Assembly (NCBI GenBank): GCA_014649355.1
Contig: BMSW01000004.1
Span: 202,608 to 266,607 of the forward strand
From: Streptomyces althioticus
GTDB taxonomy: Bacteria; Actinomycetota; Actinomycetes; Streptomycetales; Streptomycetaceae
Direction: 5' to 3'
DNA length: 64,000 nt
The notes under the pieces are model-generated. The model searched no databases, was not told the DNA's origin, and worked only from the letters and a program-made list of their open reading frames with translations. The position numbers and the translations under genes were made by a program. Shown here in pieces: positions 26,538 to 35,106 of the stretch. Position 1 is the first letter of the stretch; the number at the start of each line of letters is the position of its first letter.

Positions 26538-28337
26538 GTGACGCAGAGTGGACAGGGCGAGGAGCCCTCGGCGCGCCCAGCGCGCGAAGGCATCGTGCTG
26601 CCCTCGGACGGTGGTGAGCCCCTGCTGCCGGGCATGACGTCCGGTCCGGTCGCGCCCGGCGGTACGGACGGCGCGCCCGCCGGCGGCGGGTTCCCCGCGT
26701 CGGCGCCGCCCGGCGGCCAGACCTGGGGGAACCCCTGGGGCCCGGACCAGCAGGCGGCCGCCCCGCCCGCGGGCCAGGAGTGGCCGTCGGCGCACGACGG
26801 GCAGTGGCAGCAGCAGTCACCGTCCGGGTGGGACGCCGGCCACCACCAGCAGCAGGGCCGGCCGCAGCACGGTCAGCAGCCTTCCTGGGACGCCGGGGCG
26901 CAGGCCCAGGGCGGTCAGCCGCAGGGCGGCCCCGGGCCGCTGCCGCCCGAGGGCGCCCCGTCCCAGGGCGGCTACCCGCCCGCGCACGGCGGACAGGACG
27001 CGTACGGGCAGGGCGGCGGGTACGCCGCCACGGACGGCTACGGCCAGGCCGCCGGAGGCGCCCCCTACGGCGGGCACACTGCGGGCGGCCAGCTGCCCCC
27101 GCAGAACGGCGCCGCGTACGCCGCGCCCGGCGGCGGGTACGGGTACCCGCCCGCCCACGGCGCCCCGCTGCCGCCCCCCGCGCCCGGCGCGGACGAGGGC
27201 GCCACGCAGGTCATACCCCCGGTCCCGGCGGGCGGCGCCGACGAGGGGGCGACCCAGTACATACCCCCGGTCCCGGCGGGCGGCGCCGACGAGGGCGCGA
27301 CCCAGTACCTACCCCCGGTCGCACCGGGCGCGCTGCCGCCCGAGATGCCCGCCGCGCACGACGCGGAGCTCACCCGCAACCTGGGCGTCGCCCAGCCGCA
27401 GGCCGGCCCCGGCCCGCTGCCCCAGCCGGGCAGCCCGGACGCCGAGCCCACCCAGTTCATCGCCCCGGTCACCGACCAGGGGCCGCCCCAGCCGTACGGC
27501 GCCGCACAGGGCGACGAGGGCCGGCAGCCGCCCGCCGAGTTCGACAACCTCTTCCGCAACGACGACGGCGCGGCCGGCGCCACGCAGCAGATGCCGCGCA
27601 TGGACTACGGCCGTCCCTCCCACGCCGACCGCACCCCGCCCGGGCCGCCCGTCCCGCCCGCGTCGCACCACGGCGGCGGACGCGGCGGTGGCGGCGGCAA
27701 CGGCGGCCCGCGCTGGCCGCTGATCGCCGCGGTCGGCGTCGGTCTCGCCGTCGTCGGCGTCGGTGCCGGCGCCCTGCTCGGCAGCGGCAGCAAGGACGAC
27801 GACGCCAAGGACAACCAGCCCGTCTCCGCCACCGCGCCCGCGAGCACCGAGGCCTCGCCGTCGCCGACCGTGGACCCGGCCCGGGAGCAGGCCGTCGAGC
27901 TGGACAAGCTGCTCGCGCACAGCGGCGACAGCCGCAGCAGCGTGATCAACGCGGTCGAGGACGTCAAGGCGTGCCGTGACCTCGACCAGGCCGCGTCCGA
28001 CCTGCGCGAGGCAGCGAAGCAGCGGAAGCAGCTCGTGACCGACCTGTCCGGGCTGTCCGTGGACAAGCTGCCCGAGCACGAGGCGCTCAGCGAGGCGCTG
28101 CGGAAGGCCTGGAAGGCGTCCGCCTCCGCCGACGACCACTACGCGAAGTGGGCGGACCAGACCAAGGGCAAGGGGAAGAAGGGCTGCAAGAAGGGGTCTG
28201 CCCGGAACACCGAGCAGACCGCCGCGGGGAACAGGGAGAGCGGTACCGCCACCGAGCAGAAGAAGAAGGCGTCCGAGTTGTGGAACGCCATCGCCCGGCA
28301 GTACGGGCTGACGGAGCGGGCGCCTACGCAGTTGTAG
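26538..28337 (+). CDS. large Pro/Gly/Gln-rich single-pass membrane protein with TQ-x-I/L motifs
   Basis: A 599-residue protein. Residues 1-390 are low-complexity and rich in Pro, Gly, Gln and Ala. One membrane segment follows (PLIAAVGVGLAVVGVGAGA, about residues 392-412), then about 180 extracytoplasmic helical residues (AREQAVELDKLLAHSGDSRSS...). The cytosolic part repeats DEGATQYIPPVPAG three times and has further variants (EPTQFIAPV, GATQQMPRM). Thr-x-x-Ile/Leu sites are what FHA domains bind once phosphorylated by Ser/Thr kinases, so it is a plausible kinase/FHA hub. The GTG at 26538 is supported by TAGGAG. Convergent with the lipoprotein gene. Confidence 0.8.
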   Translation: MTQSGQGEEPSARPAREGIVLPSDGGEPLLPGMTSGPVAPGGTDGAPAGGGFPASAPPGGQTWGNPWGPDQQAAAPPAGQEWPSAHDGQWQQQSPSGWDAGHHQQQGRPQHGQQPSWDAGAQAQGGQPQGGPGPLPPEGAPSQGGYPPAHGGQDAYGQGGGYAATDGYGQAAGGAPYGGHTAGGQLPPQNGAAYAAPGGGYGYPPAHGAPLPPPAPGADEGATQVIPPVPAGGADEGATQYIPPVPAGGADEGATQYLPPVAPGALPPEMPAAHDAELTRNLGVAQPQAGPGPLPQPGSPDAEPTQFIAPVTDQGPPQPYGAAQGDEGRQPPAEFDNLFRNDDGAAGATQQMPRMDYGRPSHADRTPPGPPVPPASHHGGGRGGGGGNGGPRWPLIAAVGVGLAVVGVGAGALLGSGSKDDDAKDNQPVSATAPASTEASPSPTVDPAREQAVELDKLLAHSGDSRSSVINAVEDVKACRDLDQAASDLREAAKQRKQLVTDLSGLSVDKLPEHEALSEALRKAWKASASADDHYAKWADQTKGKGKKGCKKGSARNTEQTAAGNRESGTATEQKKKASELWNAIARQYGLTERAPTQL

Positions 28338-28376
28338 GGCGCGCGCCGTGTGCGTGTGCGGGTGCGTGGGGGCCGG

Positions 28377-28407
28377 TCGCGCAGTTCCCCGCGCCCCTTC
28401 GGGGCAC
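28377..28407. terminator. repeat-derived terminator between convergent genes
   Basis: One copy of the repeat (TCGCGCAGTTCCCCGCGCCCC from 28377), followed by a GCCCC-TTC-GGGGC mini hairpin. It lies between the convergent 599-residue protein gene and the solute-binding protein gene and overlaps the latter's stop region. Confidence 0.7.
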
Positions 28408-28408
28408 C

Positions 28409-29719
28409 CTACAGAGCCGCGTCCTTCAAGGTGGCCGTCACGTCCGTGAAGCCGTCCGCCGCCGCGGTGAGGCGGCCCTTCACCACCACGTGGAGCGTGA
28501 CGTTCGCGTTGACCAGGCGCGGGAGGCCGACGGAGGCCAGTGTGTCCTGGAACTCCCAGCGCAGGGTGGGGGTGAGGCCGCCCGTGGTGACCTTCAGGCC
28601 GCCGTCCAGGGCGGTGGTCACCGTGTCCGCGGTGACCTCGCCGTCCCCGAGCGACTCCACGGCCTGGTGGAGCACCCGGTAGGCGATCCACGTCGTCTGC
28701 ACGCCCGCGTCGGCCGGGTCGATGCGGTTGTCGCCGAAGGCCTCCGCCCGGATCACCTCCTTCATCGGGTCCCAGCGCGCGTCGCCCGCCTCCGGGTACC
28801 AGCCGGTGACGTACGCCCCCTCGTACGGGCCCGACGCGCCCCCGGAGGCGTCCAGCACCGTCTGGTCGACGCTGCCCAGCACCGTCGCGGTACGTACCTC
28901 GGGGTGGCGGGCGCGGGCGCGCCGGAAGGAGTCCATGAAGGTGCCGGTGCGGTCCCCGAGCGCCGGCACCACGCAGCCCCGCTCCTCCCCGGTGCCGGCG
29001 GCCGCGTGTTCCAGCGCACGCTCGGCGGTGTCGTCGTAGGAGGTCGCGGCCTCGGCGGCGCGCAGGTCGCCGGCCGTCGCGTGGCCGCCCGCCGCGAGGC
29101 CGGAGTCCAGCAGCGGCGGCAGCTGGTCGCCCGTGATGGTGTCGGGCCGGACCAGGGCGACGGGGCCGCACGCGTCGGCGAGGGTGCGGCCGAGCCCGGC
29201 GAGCAGCGCGGGCTGTCCGCCGTTGACCGGGTAGGACAGGGGGCTGGTGAACTCGTCGTGGGTGAGGCCGTAACCGCCGATGTAGGGGATGCCGGCGGCC
29301 TCCAGCGTGGGCAGGAAGGCGTCGCCGTGCTGGCTGTACGAGCCGACCACGGCGACGGCGTTCTCCGCGACCGCGCGCCGGGCGCAGCGCGCCGCGGCCA
29401 CCGCGTCGTCGCGTTCGTCGCAGGTCAGCACCCTCAGCGGGCGGCCGTCGATGCCTCCGTGGGAGTTCACCCAGCGGCCGTACGCCTCGGCGAACGCGGG
29501 CATGCCGGGCTTGTTGGTCGCGCCGGTGTTCTCGGGCGCCCAGGTCATCACGGTGATCGTGTCGTCCCCCGGGCCTTCCGTCACTCCGGGGACGACCCCG
29601 CAGCCGGCGACCAGCGCGGCGCACGCCGTCAGCGCGCCCGCGGACAGGGCGCCGGCGCGGGCGGGCCGGACGAGGGAACGGGGGAGGACGGTGCTGCGAA
29701 TGCGTCGCCTGCCGGTCAT
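28409..29719 (-). CDS. branched-chain-amino-acid-type ABC solute-binding lipoprotein
   Basis: A 436-residue extracytoplasmic binding protein of the LivJ/periplasmic type I class. The N-terminus is a signal peptide ending in a lipobox (ALVAGC, Cys at about 40), so it is a lipoprotein anchored to the outer face of the membrane. The body contains two Rossmann-like lobes (VAVVGSYSQHGDAFLPTLEAAGIPYIGGYG). No permease or ATPase is adjacent, so it may work as an orphan receptor or with genes elsewhere. ATG 29719 is preceded by GCGGGGGC. Ligand unknown. Confidence 0.85.
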   Translation of the reverse strand: MTGRRRIRSTVLPRSLVRPARAGALSAGALTACAALVAGCGVVPGVTEGPGDDTITVMTWAPENTGATNKPGMPAFAEAYGRWVNSHGGIDGRPLRVLTCDERDDAVAAARCARRAVAENAVAVVGSYSQHGDAFLPTLEAAGIPYIGGYGLTHDEFTSPLSYPVNGGQPALLAGLGRTLADACGPVALVRPDTITGDQLPPLLDSGLAAGGHATAGDLRAAEAATSYDDTAERALEHAAAGTGEERGCVVPALGDRTGTFMDSFRRARARHPEVRTATVLGSVDQTVLDASGGASGPYEGAYVTGWYPEAGDARWDPMKEVIRAEAFGDNRIDPADAGVQTTWIAYRVLHQAVESLGDGEVTADTVTTALDGGLKVTTGGLTPTLRWEFQDTLASVGLPRLVNANVTLHVVVKGRLTAAADGFTDVTATLKDAAL

Positions 29720-29891
29720 GCCCCCGCACCATTCCCTCACACGGCGAACCGCTCCGTGACGCTCGGTCGACGGAAGGTGACGCGGAGGTGAATTGCGGGG
29801 GGCCGTCCGGCGCGTACGGAGCGGAAACGTACGATCGACGACCGTGCAAGGTTCGGAGAACTCTTCCCGTCGCGGCCGTCGCTCCTCCACC

Positions 29892-30338
29892 ATGGGCGGC
29901 ATGCCACTCAACGACATGCCGTGGTGGCGCTGGCGCAGCAATGTGCGCTCCGCGCTGCACATGCTCTCCGACCCCGCCTTCCAGCGGGACGTCTGGCTGG
30001 CCGGCGTGCCCGGCTACGGGGACGTCACCGACGCCGTGTACCGGCTGGTCGAGGACACCTGGCTGGACAACTGGTCCGCCGAGAAGTACGTCGGCACGAT
30101 CTTCCGCGACTCGCAGGAGGCCGCGCTCGTCGACACCGCCGTGCTGCGCGTGCTGCGGATCATGCACCAGGTCGGGCCGGACGCCCCGGTCACCGCGTAC
30201 CTGGAGCACGAGGGCTGGCCGGAGGCGGTGCGCGCCGCGCGGGACGCGCACGTACGGATGGCGGCGAGCGACGGCGACGACCCGGACGCCGTGCCCAGCA
30301 CGCTCGAGGTGCTGCGGATCATGACGCGTTCCGCGTAG
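29892..30338 (+). CDS. conserved hypothetical protein
   Basis: About 148 residues (MGGMPLNDMPWWRWRSNVRSALHML...), a soluble mainly helical protein with a repeated LRVLRIM/LEVLRIM motif. I recognise no family. The start is uncertain: ATG 29892 or ATG 29901 give the sequence most like other Streptomyces copies that I remember, and a GTG at 29844 would add 16 Ser/Arg-rich residues. No Shine-Dalgarno is clear. It is 48 bases upstream of purU and could be co-transcribed with it. Confidence 0.65.
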   Translation: MGGMPLNDMPWWRWRSNVRSALHMLSDPAFQRDVWLAGVPGYGDVTDAVYRLVEDTWLDNWSAEKYVGTIFRDSQEAALVDTAVLRVLRIMHQVGPDAPVTAYLEHEGWPEAVRAARDAHVRMAASDGDDPDAVPSTLEVLRIMTRSA

Positions 30339-30385
30339 CGGGACGACCGGCCGTGGGCCGGTGCGGGTGTGGGACCCTTTTCCCC

Positions 30386-31267
30386 ATGAGCGAGCAGTCC
30401 ACCCGAGCCGCGGCACCCGCCGACCAGTACGTCCTCACCCTGTCCTGCCCCGACAAGCAGGGCATCGTGCACGCCGTGTCCAGCTACCTGTTCATGACCG
30501 GCTGCAACATCGAGGACAGCCAGCAGTTCGGCGACCACGACACGGGTCTGTTCTTCATGCGCGTCCACTTCTCCGCCGAGGCCCCGGTCACGGTGGACAA
30601 GCTGCGGGCGAGCTTCGCGGCGATCGGCGACTCCTTCCAGATGGACTGGCAGATCAACCGGGCCGACGAGAAGACGCGCATCCTGCTGATGGTCAGCAAG
30701 TTCGGGCACTGCCTGAACGACCTGCTGTTCCGTGCGCGGACCGGGGCGCTGCCCGTGGAGATCGCCGGGGTGGTGTCCAACCACACCGACTTCGCCGAGC
30801 TCGTCGCCTCCTACGACATCCCCTTCCACCACATCCCGGTGACGAGGGACACCAAGCCGGAGGCGGAGGCGCGGCTGCTGGAGATCGTGCGGGAGGACGA
30901 GGTCGAACTCGTCGTCCTCGCCCGCTACATGCAGGTGCTGTCGGACGACCTGTGCAAGCAGTTGTCGGGACGGATCATCAACATCCACCACTCCTTCCTG
31001 CCGAGCTTCAAGGGTGCGAAGCCGTACCACCAGGCGCACGCCCGGGGTGTGAAGCTGATCGGTGCGACCGCGCACTACGTGACCGCGGATCTGGACGAGG
31101 GGCCGATCATCGAGCAGGAGGTCGAGCGGGTGTCGCACGACGTCACGCCGGACCAGTTGGTCGCGATCGGGCGGGACGTGGAGTGCCAGGCGCTGGCGCG
31201 GGCGGTGAAGTGGCACGCCGAGCGGAGGATTCTGCTGAACGGGCGCCGTACGGTCGTGTTCGCCTGA
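30386..31267 (+). CDS. purU: formyltetrahydrofolate deformylase
   Basis: A 293-residue enzyme that hydrolyses 10-formyl-tetrahydrofolate to formate and tetrahydrofolate. The N-terminal ACT domain (residues 10-85, LSCPDKQGIVHAVSSYLF) is followed by a formyltransferase-like catalytic domain with NIHHSFLPSFKGAKPYHQA, and the Asn/His/Asp residues are kept. It ends with EVERVSHDVTPDQLVAIGRDVE. Full length for PurU. ATG 30386 lacks a strong Shine-Dalgarno. It supplies formate and balances one-carbon pools. Confidence 0.95.
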   Translation: MSEQSTRAAAPADQYVLTLSCPDKQGIVHAVSSYLFMTGCNIEDSQQFGDHDTGLFFMRVHFSAEAPVTVDKLRASFAAIGDSFQMDWQINRADEKTRILLMVSKFGHCLNDLLFRARTGALPVEIAGVVSNHTDFAELVASYDIPFHHIPVTRDTKPEAEARLLEIVREDEVELVVLARYMQVLSDDLCKQLSGRIINIHHSFLPSFKGAKPYHQAHARGVKLIGATAHYVTADLDEGPIIEQEVERVSHDVTPDQLVAIGRDVECQALARAVKWHAERRILLNGRRTVVFA

Positions 31268-31317
31268 GAGGCGGAGCTCCACGGTCTCGCCGGCGACTGC
31301 GGGCCGCAGGGGGCCGT

Positions 31318-31363
31318 TCGCGCAGTTCCCCGCGCCCCCAAAGGGGCGCGGGGAACTGCGCGA
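31318..31363. terminator. perfect 21-bp stem terminator between purU and the anti-sigma gene
   Basis: Arms 31318-31338 and 31343-31363 are perfect inverted copies of the window repeat with a CAAA loop. It lies between convergent genes and can stop transcription from both. Confidence 0.88.
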
Positions 31364-31394
31364 GCAACCACGACGCACCCGCACCCGCCTCTGA

Positions 31395-31416
31395 AGGGGC
31401 GCGGGGAACTGCGCGA
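31395..31416. repeat. extra copy of the GGGGCGCGGGGAACTGCGCGA repeat
   Basis: A third unit in the same orientation as the right arm of the neighbouring terminator. It is 11 bases from the stop of the anti-sigma gene and makes the locus a three-unit array. Confidence 0.75.
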
Positions 31417-31426
31417 AAACGCGCCC

Positions 31427-32605
31427 CTACATCCTGCTCAAGCTCGCCGCGGCGAACAGTACGTCCCTGATCGCCTCCCGGTCCCCCTCCTGCCCGGCGG
31501 CAGCCTCCCGCGGCGGCACGTGGCCGGCCGCGAGCCGGCAGAACTCCGCGCCGTCCAGGGCGACATGAGCCACCTCGTGCTCGGCGGACCCCTTCGCCGC
31601 CGGCGAGTCCAGCGGGATCAGCCACTCCCCGCCGCCCGATCCCTCGATCTCCAGCCGCAGGCTGCGCCCCGGCTCGCCCGCGGCGACCAGCCGGCGCTCC
31701 ACGGGGGCCGCCAGCCCGTGATGACGACGGGCCTCCAGGACCACCGGAAGCAGCCGGGCCGCGAGGTCCACCATCTCGTGCAGATGGCGCCCGGCGGGCG
31801 GGTCGTACGGATAGTCCACCGCCTCGGCGATGTCCTCCGCGTGGACCCAGCACTCGAAGGCCCGGTCCAGCATCGCGTCGTGCAGCGGCAGCGCGAAGTC
31901 GCCGTAGGGGACGGTCATACGGCCGGTGTCGCTGCCGGTGAAGGAGACCGTGCGGATCAGCCGGTGGCTCTGCTCGCGCCAGGGGCCGCGGACGGACCGG
32001 GTGGGCGGGAAGCGGGCGGCCCGCCAGTACGCCTCGGTGCGGTCGGAGGGTGTGGGCCGCTCGGGCCGGACCTCGCCGAGCGGGTCCTCCAGACCGAGGG
32101 CGACCGCGACCAGCCCGTCGACGGTCATGAGGTGGGCGATGACCCCGGCGACGGTGGTGCGGCGGCTGCTTGCCTCGTCGCCCTCGTACCAGCGCAGCCG
32201 CACCGGGGCGTGCCACTCGTTGTCGCCGAAGTCCTGGAGCAGGGCGTCGAGCCGGGCGGTCTCGGCGTCGTAGGCGGCGGCCCAGTCGGGGACCGGGATG
32301 CGAGGCGGGCGCCGCTCCAGGCAGGTCTCCAGGACGCGGGTGCGCAGCGCCGGTTTCAGATCGAGGCTCTCGGGCCGCTGGAGCAGGCCGACGGCCTCGC
32401 GCAGCCGCAGAGCCTCGTCCGCGCAGGGGCCGCAGACGCCGAGGTGTTCCTCGACGGCGTCGGCCTCGGCGGGCGCGCAGGCGGCCAGGGCCCAGGCGCC
32501 CAGCAGCGACTTCAGCACCTGGTGCTCCGGCCCCGGGGGCAGCTCGTCCGGCCCGGCGGTGAGCGGTCCGCGGTCGTCGTACGGCCCGGGGCCGTGCCCG
32601 CTCAC
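31427..32605 (-). CDS. anti-sigma factor: zinc-finger HC2 fused to mycothiol-dependent maleylpyruvate-isomerase-like domain
   Basis: A 392-residue cytosolic protein. The first ~90 residues contain an anti-sigma zinc finger (HLGVCGPCADEALRL, HxxxCxxC type). From residue 115 on lies an MDMPI/DinB-like domain (WAAAYDAETARLDALLQDF, HAEDIAEAVDYPYDP). No membrane segment is present. The GTG overlaps the sigma factor stop (GTGA), so the pair is coupled. The known role of such proteins is to hold the paired ECF sigma factor; the MDMPI domain suggests a mycothiol-linked signal. Inference. Confidence 0.85.
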   Translation of the reverse strand: MSGHGPGPYDDRGPLTAGPDELPPGPEHQVLKSLLGAWALAACAPAEADAVEEHLGVCGPCADEALRLREAVGLLQRPESLDLKPALRTRVLETCLERRPPRIPVPDWAAAYDAETARLDALLQDFGDNEWHAPVRLRWYEGDEASSRRTTVAGVIAHLMTVDGLVAVALGLEDPLGEVRPERPTPSDRTEAYWRAARFPPTRSVRGPWREQSHRLIRTVSFTGSDTGRMTVPYGDFALPLHDAMLDRAFECWVHAEDIAEAVDYPYDPPAGRHLHEMVDLAARLLPVVLEARRHHGLAAPVERRLVAAGEPGRSLRLEIEGSGGGEWLIPLDSPAAKGSAEHEVAHVALDGAEFCRLAAGHVPPREAAAGQEGDREAIRDVLFAAASLSRM

Positions 32606-33183
32606 GCGGCGCCTCCGATGCCGGGCGGTGCGCCCGGCGCCCCCGCGTCGTGGGCGGTGGCCAGCAGCTGGAGGCCGAGGCGCAGCCGGCGGCGGGCCTC
32701 CTCGTCGGTGACACCGAGGTCGGCGGCCGTCTGCCGGTAGTCCCGGCGCTGGAAGTAGGCCAGCTCCAGCGCGGCCCGCAGGGGCGCGGGCATGGACTGG
32801 ACGATGTAGTCGGCGCGGGCGGCCACCGAGGCGTGCCGGACCTTGCGTTCCAGGTCCTCGGTGGTGCCGGGGCCGCCCCGGGCGAGCGCGGCGGTCTCGG
32901 TGGTGCGCAGCCGCTCCACGGCCAGCCGGTTGGTCAGGGCGGCGAGCCAGCTGCGCAGGGGGCCCTGCCGGGGGTCGTAGGTGTCGGGGTGCTGCCAGAC
33001 GTGGGCGAAGACGTCCCGGGTGACGGTGTCGGCCGCGTGTTCGTCCCCGAGGACGCGGTGGGCGAGGCCGTGCACCAGGGAGGCGAAGCGGTCGTAGAGC
33101 TCGCCCAGGGCGGCCGCCTCCCCGCGGGCCAGCCGCTGCTGCATCTTGCGGTCCCAGCGGGGCGGTGCGTCCTTCTTGCGCAT
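32602..33183 (-). CDS. ECF RNA polymerase sigma factor
   Basis: A 193-residue ECF sigma factor. Region 2 is visible near residues 20-90 (LGELYDRFASLVHGLAHRVLGDEHAADTVTRDVFAHVWQH), region 4 near 130-180 (MPAPLRAALELAYFQRRDYRQTAADLGVTDEEARRRLRLGL). It is coupled to the downstream zinc-finger gene, its likely anti-sigma factor. ATG 33183 has GAGGGG close upstream. Target promoters unknown. Confidence 0.9.
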   Translation of the reverse strand: MRKKDAPPRWDRKMQQRLARGEAAALGELYDRFASLVHGLAHRVLGDEHAADTVTRDVFAHVWQHPDTYDPRQGPLRSWLAALTNRLAVERLRTTETAALARGGPGTTEDLERKVRHASVAARADYIVQSMPAPLRAALELAYFQRRDYRQTAADLGVTDEEARRRLRLGLQLLATAHDAGAPGAPPGIGGAA

Positions 33184-33550
33184 GCGGCCCCTCACCCCCT
33201 GTTCGTCCCGCGGGTCCCGGGGCGGTCGGTTCCCGGGTCCGGCGTGTGACCGGCGACGCCACGAATGTAGTCGCCATGGACGAGGGTGTACGCCCCTTTG
33301 TGGCAATGTGCGCCCCTCGGAGCGGCTTCCGTGGTAGGGAGTCGCCCGCGCAGGTGGCGCAGCGTGCGGATCATGTCTGCCCCGTCGTCTGTCGATCGGA
33401 ACCGATCGAACCGGATCGATTGCGACCAGAACAAGCCCTTTATGTTCGGTAACCGTTTCTGGGGTCGTGTTTCAGGGAACGGCCGGTGGGCAGCCGCGCA
33501 GCAAGGAAGCGTAGGCATTGCTTCCGTTTCGGCGAGCGAGGGGCGTGGTG

Positions 33551-33925
33551 GTGACCTTCAAAGTGACCGACCAGGAGAACGGCGCATGGGCCGTCCTCCG
33601 GGTCTCCGGCGAGCTGGACCTGGTGACGTCCCCGGTGCTGCGGCAGCGGGTGCACGACGTCGTGGCGGAAGGGCGGCACCGGCTCGTCCTCGACCTCTCC
33701 GAGGTGTGGTTCTGCGATTCCAGCGGGGTCGGCGTGCTCATAGCCTCCCGCCGGCTGCTGCGCTCCTGCCAGGGCCGGCTGCGGCTGATCCTGCCCGCGC
33801 GCGGCGCCGCCGACGGCAGCCACGTCAACAAGGTGCTCGGCGCGCTCGGGGTGCGCCGGCTGTTCGAGGTCCACCCGGACGTGCCGTCCGCCGTCGACGA
33901 GGACGCCCGCCCGCTCTCGGCCTGA
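33551..33925 (+). CDS. STAS-domain anti-sigma-factor antagonist
   Basis: About 124 residues, a single STAS domain of the SpoIIAA/RsbV type. The phosphorylatable Ser lies in FCDSSGVGVLIA (about residues 56-67), the segment contacted by an anti-sigma kinase. Three GTG codons in tandem (33545, 33548, 33551) follow GAGGGG; I chose the last because of its eight-base spacing, which is a guess. A HATPase-type kinase at 35107 could be its partner. Confidence 0.88.
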   Translation: MTFKVTDQENGAWAVLRVSGELDLVTSPVLRQRVHDVVAEGRHRLVLDLSEVWFCDSSGVGVLIASRRLLRSCQGRLRLILPARGAADGSHVNKVLGALGVRRLFEVHPDVPSAVDEDARPLSA

Positions 33926-33977
33926 GGCCCCGCCCCCTCACCCCGCTCTCACTCCGCGGCCCGCGCGTGGTGCCCCT

Positions 33978-33996
33978 CACACGTGTCACACGTGTG
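33978..33996. promoter_or_regulatory. 19-base palindrome upstream of the EF-hand gene
   Basis: CACACGTGTcACACGTGTG: perfect 9-base arms around one base, made of two ACACGTGT octamers. It may be an operator of the EF-hand gene 116 bases downstream or the stem of a terminator for the STAS gene 53 bases upstream. Confidence 0.4.
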
Positions 33997-34111
33997 TCCC
34001 GGTGTTCCCCCGGTCCTGGTCCAAGCGCCGCTTTCCGGCTCCCCCGCGCCCGCACACCCCGTACGCTCCCAGCGAGACGACCCCTCCGACCTAAGGCGGC
34101 CTGAACAAGAC

Positions 34112-34624
34112 ATGGTCACCAGCGAGTACGAGCGCAGGATCGCGGCCCGCTTCGCCGGCTTCGACCAGGACGGCAACGGCTACATCGACCGCGAGGACTT
34201 CATGACGGCGGCCAAGGCGCTGCTCGCCGAGTTCGGCACGGCGGCCCGATCCGACCGGGGCCAGGCCCTGTACGTCGGCGCCGAGGCGTTCTGGCAGGGC
34301 ATGGCCGGCATCGCCGACCGGGACGGCGACCAGCGCATCACCCGCGAGGAGTTCGTGACCGGCGCGCTCAAGCGGCTGCGGGACAACCCGGAGCGCTTCG
34401 CCGAGATCGCCCGCCCCTTCCTGCACGCGGCGCTCGCCGTCGCGGACACCACCGGCGACGGAGCCGTAGGGGTGGAGAACACCGCGCGCGTGCTCCAGGT
34501 GCTGGGCGTCGAGGCGGACGTCGCCGCGGAGGCCGCCGCACAACTGGACACCGACGGGGACGGACGGATCGGCGAGGAGGACGTCGTCTCCGCGTTCGCC
34601 CGCTACTTCACCGTCCCCGAGTGA
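34112..34624 (+). CDS. four-EF-hand calcium-binding protein
   Basis: A 170-residue calmodulin-like protein. Four calcium loops are readable: DQDGNGYIDRED (about 18-29), DRDGDQRITREE, DTTGDGAVGVEN and DTDGDGRIGEED. Loops 1, 2 and 4 have complete ligand sets; loop 3 ends in Asn instead of Glu and may bind weakly. ATG 34112 is the start. Streptomycetes carry several such Ca-binding (CabA/B-like) proteins; the effector is unknown. Confidence 0.92.
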   Translation: MVTSEYERRIAARFAGFDQDGNGYIDREDFMTAAKALLAEFGTAARSDRGQALYVGAEAFWQGMAGIADRDGDQRITREEFVTGALKRLRDNPERFAEIARPFLHAALAVADTTGDGAVGVENTARVLQVLGVEADVAAEAAAQLDTDGDGRIGEEDVVSAFARYFTVPE

Positions 34625-35106
34625 CGCGCCGGGGCGTCCGCGCCCCCGGCGGTGTCACCGATCGTGGCATTTTGCTGATCACGGAGCGTCCGTACGACCC
34701 CGGGCCGGGTGAGTTCTTCCGTCACGGCCCGGAGTCGGGCGGCGTCTCCGGTACGTTGTGCGGGATGCGAGTCGTCGTGACCGTCCGCCGCGGCCGGGCC
34801 GCCCTCGAGACGGTTGCCCGGGGCGCCGTTCCTTCAGGTGCTCGTGGGGTCAACGGGCCGTGCACCGGGCTTCGTTCGAGTCCGCGCGGCAAGCGTCGCA
34901 CAGTATGCCGCACAGGTACTCCTTCGCGCTGGAATATGCCTGAAGCGCTTGTTGAGGTGACTGTACGTCAACCATGCTGTCCCACAAGGGAGTCACGGTC
35001 CGTGATCCAGGTCCCGGTCATTGTTCTGGCCATGCGGAAAATGGCTAGGATCGTGGCCCTCGTGAGGCGCGAGTCCAAGTGTCCGCCGGTTCGGATGGTG
35101 TGAGCG
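34625..35106. other. 482-base region upstream of the HATPase gene
   Basis: No supported gene. A frame of 160 codons (34621-35103) has poor coding character and no Shine-Dalgarno. The downstream half is unusually AT-richer and holds a promoter candidate at 35021-35051. Confidence 0.5.
35021..35051 (+). promoter_or_regulatory. primary-sigma-like promoter candidate
   Basis: TTGTTC (35021-35026), a 19-base spacer and TAGGAT (35046-35051), a full match to the streptomycete -10. Initiation near 35058 would give a leader of about 50 bases for the HATPase gene. The spacer is one base longer than usual. Confidence 0.45.

Noticed and set aside
34621..35103. A 160-codon frame upstream of the HATPase gene
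   Set aside because: Weak coding character and no ribosome site; a promoter lies inside it.
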